DNA of 23,328 nt from Pseudomonadota bacterium (lineage in GTDB: Bacteria > Desulfobacterota > Syntrophia > Syntrophales > UBA5619), in the NCBI GenBank assembly GCA_018827585.1, contig JAHJXP010000232.1, positions 1 to 23,328 on the forward strand, read 5' to 3'. Positions 1-6,787 of the stretch are shown piece after piece; positions within the stretch are counted from its first letter, which is position 1; the number at the start of each line of letters is the position of its first letter. The position numbers and the translations under genes were made by a program. Below the pieces are notes generated by a model that saw only the letters and a list, made by a program, of their open reading frames with translations, had not been told where the DNA came from and ran no database searches.

Positions 1-82
1 CAACGAACAGGCCAAGGACGGGAAGGTCGTCGGAAGCTGCGACGGGGGAACGAAAAAGATCCTCTACACGCGGGGGAAATGA
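1..82 (+). CDS. 3' end of an unidentified protein (partial)
   Basis: An open frame beginning at base 2 runs 26 codons to a TGA at 80-82. The visible C-terminus starts NEQAKDGKVVGSCDGG and ends ILYTRGK. The rest of the gene lies before the window. The Gly/Lys/Asp-rich tail is not enough to assign a family. A perfect 9-bp stem-loop begins 3 bases after the stop, which supports this being a true gene end. Confidence 0.5.
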   Translation, partial: NEQAKDGKVVGSCDGGTKKILYTRGK

Positions 83-84
83 TC

Positions 85-111
85 CCTTTGCGGCGGTCCT
101 TCCCGCAAAGG
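85..111 (+). terminator. Stem-loop after the first gene, candidate terminator
   Basis: CCTTTGCGG (85-93) pairs perfectly with CCGCAAAGG (103-111) around a 9-base loop, directly after the stop codon at 80-82. No T-tract follows on the plus strand, so this is not a textbook intrinsic terminator. It may act as a Rho-assisted terminator or as an mRNA 3'-end stabiliser. Confidence 0.4.
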
Positions 112-125
112 CGCCTGCAGCGGAT

Positions 126-311
126 TCAGGCCGGCTTGTCGGCCATGATCCAGGACCGGACACGGCCGCTGCGCCGGATCGTGGCGGGAAGCCCGTACGC
201 CTGCAGGGCCGATCCAACCGCTTCCGGCGTCCGGAAATGACTTTCCATGAGCAGCAGCTTCTCGGCGAAGGCGATGAGGTCAAAATGCCTGCTTTGCAGA
301 TCCTTGAACAA
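126..311 (-). CDS. Small hypothetical protein, 61 aa
   Basis: This minus-strand frame starts at TTG (309-311); AAAGGG lies about 7 bases upstream and an in-frame TGA lies five codons upstream, so the start cannot be much earlier. It begins MFKDLQSRHFDLIAFAEKLL and ends RVRSWIMADKPA. Codon third positions are strongly G/C, as in neighbouring real genes, and the first half looks amphipathic-helical. I do not recognise a family. It stands alone, divergent from the radical SAM gene. An internal ATG at codon 22 is an alternative start. It could be a remnant or a chance frame. Confidence 0.4.
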   Translation of the reverse strand: MFKDLQSRHFDLIAFAEKLLLMESHFRTPEAVGSALQAYGLPATIRRSGRVRSWIMADKPA

Positions 312-477
312 GTCTGATCCCTTTCATCACTGTGAGGTTCGTCGATTACTCACGTTTTTCTCCCCAATAAACCTGGCCGTCAGGTCGTCCGCGCGGCGAT
401 CCCCGCCTTGCCAAATCACCTCCGATCGGATAACCTGAGTCGGACTTATAAAACAATCTCGTAAAAATAGGAACGGA

Positions 478-2232
478 ATGAATCCGGAAATCAGGCAAGA
501 AAACTCCATCCTTCTCATCCATCCGCCGGCGGCGAAGGCTTGCGAGGCGCCGGGGGGGCCGGCGCGGCTCGCGGGGGCGCTCCGCCGTCACGGCGTCCCC
601 TGCCGGATCTGGGACGCCAATCTGGAGGGTCAGCTCTGGCTGATGGAAGAGGGGCGACGAGTCACTGGGCCGTCGCCGGACGGCACGGCGGGAATATGCT
701 TGCAAAATTCCGTTCATGGAGGAACACCGGCAGGAGAAACGCCTGTGTCCGACCGGAATGCCGCTGACCTCTGGACGCGACGCGCGGCGCGACATCTCGC
801 GGAGAATCTTGCCGCCTTGCGCTCCCGCAACCTCTACGGGAATCGCGACCGGTATCGCCGGGCGGCGACGGATGTGAACCGCCTCCTCGCGACGGCGGCC
901 AGACCCTCGGGAGTCCGGCTGAGTCTCGCCGATTACGAGGACGAACGCCTCTCGCCCGTCCGAAGCGCGGACCTTATCAGGGCAGCGGCCATGCCGGAGG
1001 CGAATCCTTTTTACCCCTGGTTTGGCAAACGTTTGCCGGAGATCATAGAAGAAACCCCCGTTTCATATATCGGTTTTTCGCTGAATTACCTCAGCCAGGC
1101 CCTGACGGCCTTCGCAATGATCGGCTTTCTCCGGCGGGCTTTCCCGGAGATCGGGATCATCCTCGGCGGTGGGCTCGTCACCTCCTGGCTCCGGCGACCC
1201 GGCTGGAGGAATCCCTTCCCGGACCTCGTGGATGGGCTGATCGCGGGGCCGGGCGAGGCCCCGCTCCTGGCCTTCTTAGGGAAGACCCATGACGGCAGTC
1301 ACGACCAGCCTGATTTTAACGGTTTTCCTCTGGCCGGTTACCTCTCGCCCGGAGTGGTCCTCCCCTACAGCGCCTCGTCGGGATGCTGGTGGCGCCGCTG
1401 CTCCTTCTGCCCGGAGCGGGCCGAGGGGAACCCCTACCGGCCGCTTCCGCCGGCACAGGTCACGGCGGACCTCCGAGCCCTGGTTCAGGAGATGAGACCG
1501 GCGCTTATCCACATTCTCGACAATGCGCTCAGCCCCGCGCTCCTCGACGGATTGACCGCAGATCCGCCCGGGGCGCCCTGGTACGGTTTTACCCGGGTCA
1601 CGTCCCGCCTCGCCGATCCCGATTTCTGCAGGCGGTTGAGGGATGCCGGCTGCGCGATGCTGCAGTTGGGGCTGGAGTCTGGCGATCCGGAGGTTCTCGC
1701 CGCCCTGAATAAAGGGATCGACCCGTCTACGGCGTCGGCGGCCCTGAAAAACCTCAAGGCGGCGGGGATCGCAACCTACGTCTATCTTCTCTTCGGAACG
1801 CCCGCGGAGACGCCCGCGGCGGCTCGGCGGACGCTTGCCTTCACGCTCGCCCACTCGGAGGAGATCGGCTTTCTGAATCTGGCGATCTTCAACCTCCCGG
1901 CTTATGGACCGGAAACGGAGCGCCTCACCACGGGGGAGTTCTATGCGGGCGATCTGTCGTTCTACCGGTCCTTTTCCCACCCGCAGGGCTGGGACCGGCG
2001 GGAGGTCAGGCGGTTTTTGGAGGAGGACTTCAAGAAGCACCCTGCCGTTGCGGCGATCCTACGGCGCGATCCGCCCTTTTTCACCTCCAGCCACGCGCCG
2101 TTTTTCGCCCTGAAAGCGCAGGCTGCAGGTTTGCCCGCCCCGCGGGAAGGGCCTCTCCTTGCAGAACATCCCCGAAACGGCGCGACGGTCACGGCGAATC
2201 GAGCCGAAGGCGGAAGGAATTCAAAAATGTGA
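478..2232 (+). CDS. B12-binding-type radical SAM protein
   Basis: A 584-aa protein with the layout of the cobalamin-binding radical SAM family. The N-terminal part (about 1-270) opens SILLIHPPAAKACE and contains ILGGGLVTSW and GLIAGPGEAPLL, typical of the Rossmann-like B12-binding region. The radical SAM core follows: the cluster motif GCWWRRCSFC puts Cys at 303, 308 and 311, a CX4CX2C spacing instead of CX3CX2C, as seen in some B12-type members. Further along, QLGLESGDPEVL and YVYLLFGTP are typical core strands. The ATG has AGGA five bases upstream. The stop overlaps the start of the MFS gene (TGATG), so the two are probably translated together. The substrate is unknown. No short RiPP-like precursor gene is visible nearby. 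Confidence 0.85.
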   Translation: MNPEIRQENSILLIHPPAAKACEAPGGPARLAGALRRHGVPCRIWDANLEGQLWLMEEGRRVTGPSPDGTAGICLQNSVHGGTPAGETPVSDRNAADLWTRRAARHLAENLAALRSRNLYGNRDRYRRAATDVNRLLATAARPSGVRLSLADYEDERLSPVRSADLIRAAAMPEANPFYPWFGKRLPEIIEETPVSYIGFSLNYLSQALTAFAMIGFLRRAFPEIGIILGGGLVTSWLRRPGWRNPFPDLVDGLIAGPGEAPLLAFLGKTHDGSHDQPDFNGFPLAGYLSPGVVLPYSASSGCWWRRCSFCPERAEGNPYRPLPPAQVTADLRALVQEMRPALIHILDNALSPALLDGLTADPPGAPWYGFTRVTSRLADPDFCRRLRDAGCAMLQLGLESGDPEVLAALNKGIDPSTASAALKNLKAAGIATYVYLLFGTPAETPAAARRTLAFTLAHSEEIGFLNLAIFNLPAYGPETERLTTGEFYAGDLSFYRSFSHPQGWDRREVRRFLEEDFKKHPAVAAILRRDPPFFTSSHAPFFALKAQAAGLPAPREGPLLAEHPRNGATVTANRAEGGRNSKM

Positions 2233-3515
2233 TGACAAGAAGCGCGCATTTAAGTAAGTCACCTATGGCCCTGAACAGACCCCAGGAAAATTCCCCGGAG
2301 ATGAAGCGGCCGCTATGGCGCGACAGTTGGTTGATGGCGATCTGCATCGGCCGAATCTTCATGTATATGAACTACATGGTTTATGCCGCGTGTCTGCCGA
2401 TCATCAAGGGCGAATGGGGAATGTCGGCAACGCAGGCCGGATCAATTGTCTCGGGGTTCATGATCGGCTATTCGGCGTCGCTGGCAATCGCATCCTGGCT
2501 GGCAGACCATTTCGGCGCCCGGCGGATATTCGTGCTGTCGGCGTTCGCCAGTTCAGTCGCCGCCCTCGCGTTTGGTATTTTTGCGCGAGACTATGCGACG
2601 ACACTGCTTCTCTATTCCTTGATCGGCGCCGCCCAGGGCGGCATCTACACCCCCGGCATCGTCTTAATGGCAGAGAGGTTCTCGGCGGCCCGCCGCGGGG
2701 GCGCTGTCGGCTGGTTTATTGCGAGTACCTCGATGGGCTATGCATTTTCCCTCGCCGTTTCAGGCCTCCTGATCGCGCTGGGCGGATATGTGCTCGCCTT
2801 CCTCGGGACGGGCATCCTGCCGTCCGCGGGGGCCCTGATCCTGTGGATCGCTCTCCGGCGTACGCCAAATGTCATTCATGACCGCCGCCGCGGCATACGC
2901 CTCAAGGCTGGTGCGAAGAACCAACGAAACACCCGGTACCTGGTGGCGGGTTACACACTGCATTGCTGGGAGTTGCTCGGCATGTGGGCCTGGATCCCCG
3001 CCTTTCTCGCGGCAAGCCTCGCTTTGTCCGGCGCAGCTTCGGTACGGTCCGCAGAGCTTGCCGCCTATTGCGTGGCCGCGATGCACATAGTCGGCGCCGT
3101 CGCCTCGTCCACCATGGGACATTTGTCGGATCTTCTGGGACGGCGGGCGGTCCTGATTGGACTGGGCGCGGCGGGCGCGCTTCTCTCCCTGATCTTCGGC
3201 TGGCTGGTCGCCGTGCCTGTGCAGATCCTGGTCGGGTTGATGCTCATCTACGGGTTTGTGGTCATCGGTGATTCTCCGGTGCTTTCCGCCGCGCTTACCG
3301 AAGTCGTCGCGCCTGATCGTCTTGGATCAGTGCTGGCGGTGCGGTCGCTTCTCGGGTTCGGCGCCGGCGCCGTCTCGCCTGTGGCCTTCGGCGCAGTGCT
3401 CGATTGGCTGCTTGTCGGCGATAATCGCGCCTCGGCATGGGGACCGGCCTTCATGGTGTTTGCGATCGGCGGGTTTGGCGCCGCCTGGTGCGCGTGGCGT
3501 CTTCGCCGACTCTAA
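2232..3515 (+). CDS. MFS transporter
   Basis: A major facilitator superfamily permease of about 427 aa with the usual 12-helix hydrophobic pattern. Motif A-like loops appear in both halves: SWLADHFGARR after helix 2 and GHLSDLLGRRA in the second half. A basic central loop (about residues 215-235, rich in Arg/Lys) separates the halves. The start is uncertain: GTG 2229, ATG 2232 (overlapping the upstream TGA), ATG 2265 and ATG 2301 (preceded by CGGAG) are all in frame. I chose 2232 because of the TGATG coupling. It follows the radical SAM gene and precedes a TauE/SafE stump 15 bp later, so it may export or import a compound linked to the radical SAM enzyme. The substrate cannot be read from sequence. 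Confidence 0.85.
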   Translation: MTRSAHLSKSPMALNRPQENSPEMKRPLWRDSWLMAICIGRIFMYMNYMVYAACLPIIKGEWGMSATQAGSIVSGFMIGYSASLAIASWLADHFGARRIFVLSAFASSVAALAFGIFARDYATTLLLYSLIGAAQGGIYTPGIVLMAERFSAARRGGAVGWFIASTSMGYAFSLAVSGLLIALGGYVLAFLGTGILPSAGALILWIALRRTPNVIHDRRRGIRLKAGAKNQRNTRYLVAGYTLHCWELLGMWAWIPAFLAASLALSGAASVRSAELAAYCVAAMHIVGAVASSTMGHLSDLLGRRAVLIGLGAAGALLSLIFGWLVAVPVQILVGLMLIYGFVVIGDSPVLSAALTEVVAPDRLGSVLAVRSLLGFGAGAVSPVAFGAVLDWLLVGDNRASAWGPAFMVFAIGGFGAAWCAWRLRRL

Positions 3516-3530
3516 ATCGTGAGGTGAGAA

Positions 3531-3683
3531 ATGGAATATCTCGCCGTGAGTGCGGTGGCCGTGCTGATCTCGGCCCTGACCCTGTTTTCGGGCTTCGGAC
3601 TGGGCACGGTGCTTATGCCGGCCTTCGCCCTGTTCTTCCCGGTGCCCGTGGCCGTCGCCGCGACGGCGAAGGATAATGCGTGA
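3531..3683 (+). pseudogene. Truncated TauE/SafE-family exporter, N-terminal stump
   Basis: ATG 3531 has a good Shine-Dalgarno (GAGGTGAG, 3521-3528). The frame encodes 50 residues: a first transmembrane helix, then SGFGLGTVLMPAFALFFPVP and AVAATA, which match the start of TauE/SafE (DUF81) anion exporters. In full-length members AVAATA is followed by a His/Asn-containing segment and about 200 more residues. Here it reads KDNA and stops. No other frame downstream continues the family, so this is a real truncation, not a simple frameshift. It belonged to the radical SAM-MFS transcription unit. The breakpoint near 3670 is probably a deletion or recombination junction. Confidence 0.7.
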
Positions 3684-3775
3684 CAACAAACAGAAATATC
3701 AAGAAAAATGCGGTTTGCAACACCTGCACGCTCAAGCTGGTATCCATCGCTTACCGCCGAGCAGGCATTTATCTC

Positions 3776-5305
3776 CTAAACCGCCACGTGTTCGTCCAGG
3801 AGCCGCCAGGCCTCCTCCCGGCTGAAGCCGGTTACGCGGCCTTCTTCACAGGTCAGCACCCCCCTCCGGCCGAGTTCCGCCAGGACCTCCCGGATCTCCA
3901 CCGCCTCCTTGCCGGTTGCCTTCGCCAGCTCTTCGACCGCGTTCGTCTCCGCCGGGAGCGGCCACATCCGGAGGAAATAGAGGGTGGCCGTCAGCCTGAT
4001 CCAGGACAGGGTGACCTCCTCCAGGGCCTCGTTGGTATGTCTGATCCTGTTGGAGAACTCCTTGAGCATGAACAGGGAGACCTCGTCGCTTTCCCGCAGG
4101 ATGCCGCGCAGGGTGTCTCCGCTGATGACGGCGATATGGCACTCCTCGCTGCACCGGGCGGAGGCGGTACGCGGGGCTTTGATCAGCGCCGCCATCTCGC
4201 CGAAATATTCCCCCGGCCCCATCTCTGCGAGGATCTTCTTCGTCTGCCCGGCCTTTTTCTCCATCCGTACGCGGCCGTTGAGTATGTAGAAGAGGTCATG
4301 GCCGCCATCCCCTTCGCGAAAGATGTATTCGTTCCGGCCGTAGAGGTGGCCGAATTTCCGGAAGAGCCGCTCGTCGATCCGCCGGTGTTTCTTCGTGGAC
4401 TTCAGGAGGGCATTTTCGATGAGGATCATGTCCCGCCGCTGGTAGGACGAGATGAGTTCCGCGCAGAACAGGAGGATCAAGGAGGCGTAGAATACCCAGA
4501 TGACGAGGATGACGACCGCCTCCAGGGAACCGAAGATCACGTCGTAGCGGGTGTAGTTGGCGACGTACCAGGTGAAGAATTGCTTCGCGATCTCCATCAG
4601 CGCCGAAAAGATCGCGCTTCCGATAAGGGCGCTCCTGAGGCTGACCCTCCCCGCGGGGATTACCTTGTACAGGACAGTGAAGAAGATCACGGTAAGCAGA
4701 TAGGGGAGGAGGTAGCGGAAGAGGACCCCCTGGACTTCCGTAATGAAGATCCACCCCTGGACGAAAACGGGTTGCTTGGCGAGGACGGCCGCGATGTAAG
4801 TGAGCACCACACTGGCGACGCCGACGGCCCAGCCCAGCGGGATCATACCGATGGCCAGAAGCTTCGAGACGATGTAGTTCCGGCCGGTCTTCGACCGGAA
4901 GATGATGTTGAGGGCCGTTTCAATGGCGCTGAAGATCATTGCCGAGAACCAGATCAGGCTGATGATCCCCGCCCAGCCGAGGAGATCCTTCTTACCCGCG
5001 ATATGACCGAACTGGATGAGCAGCGCCCCCGTGAACGAGGGGATGAACTGCCTTATCCCCTCGATTAGCTTTTCCCGGATATCGGGGTCGTGGCTGAAGA
5101 AGTTGTTGACCAACAGCAGCGTCAGGATGAACAGGGGGATGATCGACAGAATGGCGTACAGGGCGATGGCCGCGGCCTGGTTCGTGTTGCCGTTCACCCG
5201 GTAGTTGGCGAGCGCGTCGCAGAGGATGTCCCAGGAGGTCGTCATGCCCAGACGGAGCCTCTCTGAGGGCGCTTTCGCCGCGGGATGGTTCTTTCTGGCG
5301 GTCAT
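3776..5305 (-). CDS. YihY/BrkB membrane protein fused to a Crp-like cNMP-binding and winged-helix module
   Basis: A 509-aa protein in two parts. Residues about 25-290 are a YihY/BrkB (formerly 'ribonuclease BN') inner-membrane domain with about six hydrophobic helices, including AAAIALYAILSIIPLFIL and the late segment FGSLEAVVILVIWVFYASL. Residues about 315-430 form a cyclic nucleotide-binding fold, with YIFREGDGGHDLFYILNGRV and the phosphate-binding cassette FGEMAALIKAPRTASA (about 368-383). Residues about 455-505 (AVEELAKATGKEAVEIREVL, then RRGVL) resemble the Crp winged helix. The usual YihY length is about 280-330 aa. The gene starts 5 bp after the threonine aldolase stop, with no strong ribosome site of its own, so it is probably translationally coupled. 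It may be a membrane-anchored sensor or regulator; whether it binds DNA is inference. Confidence 0.85.
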   Translation of the reverse strand: MTARKNHPAAKAPSERLRLGMTTSWDILCDALANYRVNGNTNQAAAIALYAILSIIPLFILTLLLVNNFFSHDPDIREKLIEGIRQFIPSFTGALLIQFGHIAGKKDLLGWAGIISLIWFSAMIFSAIETALNIIFRSKTGRNYIVSKLLAIGMIPLGWAVGVASVVLTYIAAVLAKQPVFVQGWIFITEVQGVLFRYLLPYLLTVIFFTVLYKVIPAGRVSLRSALIGSAIFSALMEIAKQFFTWYVANYTRYDVIFGSLEAVVILVIWVFYASLILLFCAELISSYQRRDMILIENALLKSTKKHRRIDERLFRKFGHLYGRNEYIFREGDGGHDLFYILNGRVRMEKKAGQTKKILAEMGPGEYFGEMAALIKAPRTASARCSEECHIAVISGDTLRGILRESDEVSLFMLKEFSNRIRHTNEALEEVTLSWIRLTATLYFLRMWPLPAETNAVEELAKATGKEAVEIREVLAELGRRGVLTCEEGRVTGFSREEAWRLLDEHVAV

Positions 5306-5310
5306 GTTTT

Positions 5311-6348
5311 TCAGCCCTGCATCACCTCGTGAAGCGCAGTAAGCGCCATATCGATCTCGGCTCTGCCTATTCCGTAGTGGGTGAGCATCCGGAAGCGGGC
5401 CGGTCCCGGATGGGAGAGGCGGACGCCCTTCTTTTCCAGGCGGGCCATGAATTCCTCATCGGAGAAGCGCCGGTCGACGAGATCGATGTAGAGGATGTTC
5501 GTTTTCACGCGGTCCGGCTCGGTGGCGAGCCCCGGGATAATGGCGATCCCCTCGGCGAGGCGGCGGGCATTCGCATGGTCTTCCGTTAGGCGATCGACCA
5601 TTTCCTGCAGGGCGACGATGCCCGCAGCGGCGATGATTCCCGCCTGGCGCATGCCTCCCCCTAACATCTTCCTGATTCGGCGGGCCCGCGCGATAAAATT
5701 CCGGCTTCCGCAGATCACCGACCCCACAGGCGCGGCGAGTCCCTTGGAGAGGCAGACGTTCAGCGAATCGCAGCCCCGGGTCAGCTCTCGGACGTCCACG
5801 CCTAAGGCTACGGCGGCGTTGAAGATCCGGGCGCCGTCGAGGTGGAGCAAAAGGCCGTGTCTTTTCGCGAGCGCCGCAACGGCATCGGTGTACTCCGGCG
5901 TGAGGGGGGCGCCGTAACAGCGATTGTGAGTGTTTTCCAGGCAGATGAGGCGGGTTTTGGGAAAGTGAATATTGTCTGCGCGGATGGCCGCTTCGATCTG
6001 TTCGACGGCCATTGTTCCGTCCGGCCGGTTGGGGATAGTGTGGGGGAAGATGCCGCCCAGGGCGGACATCCCACCCGCCTCGTTGAGGAAGATGTGGGAG
6101 CAGTCGCCGAGGATCGCCTCCTCGCTGCGGGCGCAGTGGGTCAGCACGGAGACGATGTTGCCCATCGTCCCGCTCGCGACCAGGAGCGCGGACTCCTTTC
6201 CCACCCGCTCGGCAGTCATCTGCTCAAGGCGGTTGATCGTCGGGTCCTCCCGGAAGACGTCGTCTCCCAGCTCGGCGCGAAAGACGGCCTCCCGCATGGC
6301 GGGGGTGGGAAGGGTTACGGTATCGCTGCGCAGATCGATGACGGGCAT
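5311..6348 (-). CDS. ltaE: Low-specificity L-threonine aldolase
   Basis: A 345-aa PLP enzyme of the fold-type I aldolase family, which cleaves L-threonine or allo-threonine to glycine and acetaldehyde. It opens IDLRSDTVTLPTPAMREA, the family hallmark, followed by GDDVFREDPTINRLE. The cofactor-binding region includes LLHLDGARIFNAAV, and the Schiff-base lysine lies in NVCLSKGLAAPVGS. Length is normal for the family. The start ATG (6346-6348) has a perfect AGGAGG 7 bases upstream. It is the first gene of a minus-strand pair with the membrane/Crp fusion protein. Divergent from it lies the repeat island. It supplies glycine and acetaldehyde in the cytoplasm. Confidence 0.92.
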   Translation of the reverse strand: MPVIDLRSDTVTLPTPAMREAVFRAELGDDVFREDPTINRLEQMTAERVGKESALLVASGTMGNIVSVLTHCARSEEAILGDCSHIFLNEAGGMSALGGIFPHTIPNRPDGTMAVEQIEAAIRADNIHFPKTRLICLENTHNRCYGAPLTPEYTDAVAALAKRHGLLLHLDGARIFNAAVALGVDVRELTRGCDSLNVCLSKGLAAPVGSVICGSRNFIARARRIRKMLGGGMRQAGIIAAAGIVALQEMVDRLTEDHANARRLAEGIAIIPGLATEPDRVKTNILYIDLVDRRFSDEEFMARLEKKGVRLSHPGPARFRMLTHYGIGRAEIDMALTALHEVMQG

Positions 6349-6500
6349 TGCAAACCTCCTGATGTTCAGTGTATAATCAACATAGACGCGAATCCGTTCC
6401 GGTGTAGCTCAATCTTTCACACTCGCGGCGTTTAGTCAACCATTTCGGGTAAGCGCCCCCGGAAGCCCGAGAAAAAAATTGACATGCAAGGTCTTTCAAA
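6349..6500. promoter_or_regulatory. Upstream region of ltaE, no clear promoter
   Basis: Non-coding on both strands. On the minus strand, AGGAGG serves ltaE and an AT-rich stretch (TTGATTATACA, about 6370-6380) could hold a -10 element, but I see no convincing partner -35. No tRNA or riboswitch fold is apparent. Confidence 0.25.
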
Positions 6501-6504
6501 ACAC

Positions 6505-6705
6505 TATTATTGACGCCTTCGTAAAAAAGTAAATTTTCCCCTCCCCCGGCGGGAGGGGACTAAGGGGAGGGGGAAATAACACGCAAAGATACGGCCCATG
6601 ATCACCCCCACCTTGATCCTCCCCCGTCAAGGGGAGGGAGAGTAAATGCTCCCCCGTCAAGGGGGAGGGAGATTTGCGACTTTTTACGAGGTCGTCATTA
6701 TTGAG
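6505..6705. repeat. Imperfect inverted-repeat element with C/G hairpins (MITE-like)
   Basis: About 200 bp bounded by imperfect inverted repeats. The left arm ATTGACGCCTTCGTAAAAA (about 6508-6526) is matched on the opposite strand by AATGACGACCTCGTAAAAA (about 6684-6703). Inside are three hairpins: CCCCTCCC/GGGAGGGG (6538-6558), CCTCCCC/GGGGAGG (6618-6637) and CTCCCCC/GGGGGAG (6649-6667). The last two share the core CCCCCGTCAAGGGG and form a tandem pair. No coding frame is credible. Terminal inverted repeats without a transposase fit a small non-autonomous mobile or REP-like element; this is inference. Confidence 0.55.
6672..6695 (+). repeat. Dispersed 24-bp repeat, copy 1
   Basis: The 24-base segment starting ATTTGCGACTTTTTACGAGG recurs at 12870-12893 with one change (C to T). 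Here it forms the right arm of the inverted-repeat element. It is a dispersed intergenic repeat, not a coding feature. Confidence 0.7.
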
Positions 6706-6733
6706 ATGTCTCAGTAAAAAAAGTACCTAAACT

Positions 6734-6763
6734 GTCATTCCGGTGAAAACCGGAGTCCAGACG
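6734..6763. repeat. dRS3-like short palindromic repeat
   Basis: GTCATTCCGGTGAAAACCGG followed by AGTCCAGACG. ATTCCGG and CCGGAGT form a near-perfect stem around TGAAAA. It resembles the widespread ATTCC(C/G)G...CGGAAT-type repeats such as neisserial dRS3. It ends about 25 bases before the start of the 1450-aa gene, so it lies in that gene's leader. Confidence 0.55.
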
Positions 6764-6787
6764 TCTTCCCGGTGAAAGGCGGCATGC

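Noticed and set aside
3708..3779. 23-codon frame after the TauE stump
   Set aside because: No Shine-Dalgarno, and it runs into the 3' end of the opposing gene. The sequence has no recognisable features.
3680..5068. Long plus-strand open frame opposite the YihY/Crp fusion gene
   Set aside because: It is antisense to a well-supported membrane/cNMP protein. Its Asp/Glu/Gly/Arg-rich composition is that of a reverse-frame shadow, with no family features.
6538..6667. C/G hairpins read as intrinsic terminators
   Set aside because: The stems are strong but no T-tract follows on either strand at the right place, and they occur as a repeated set inside an inverted-repeat element, so repeat structure explains them better.
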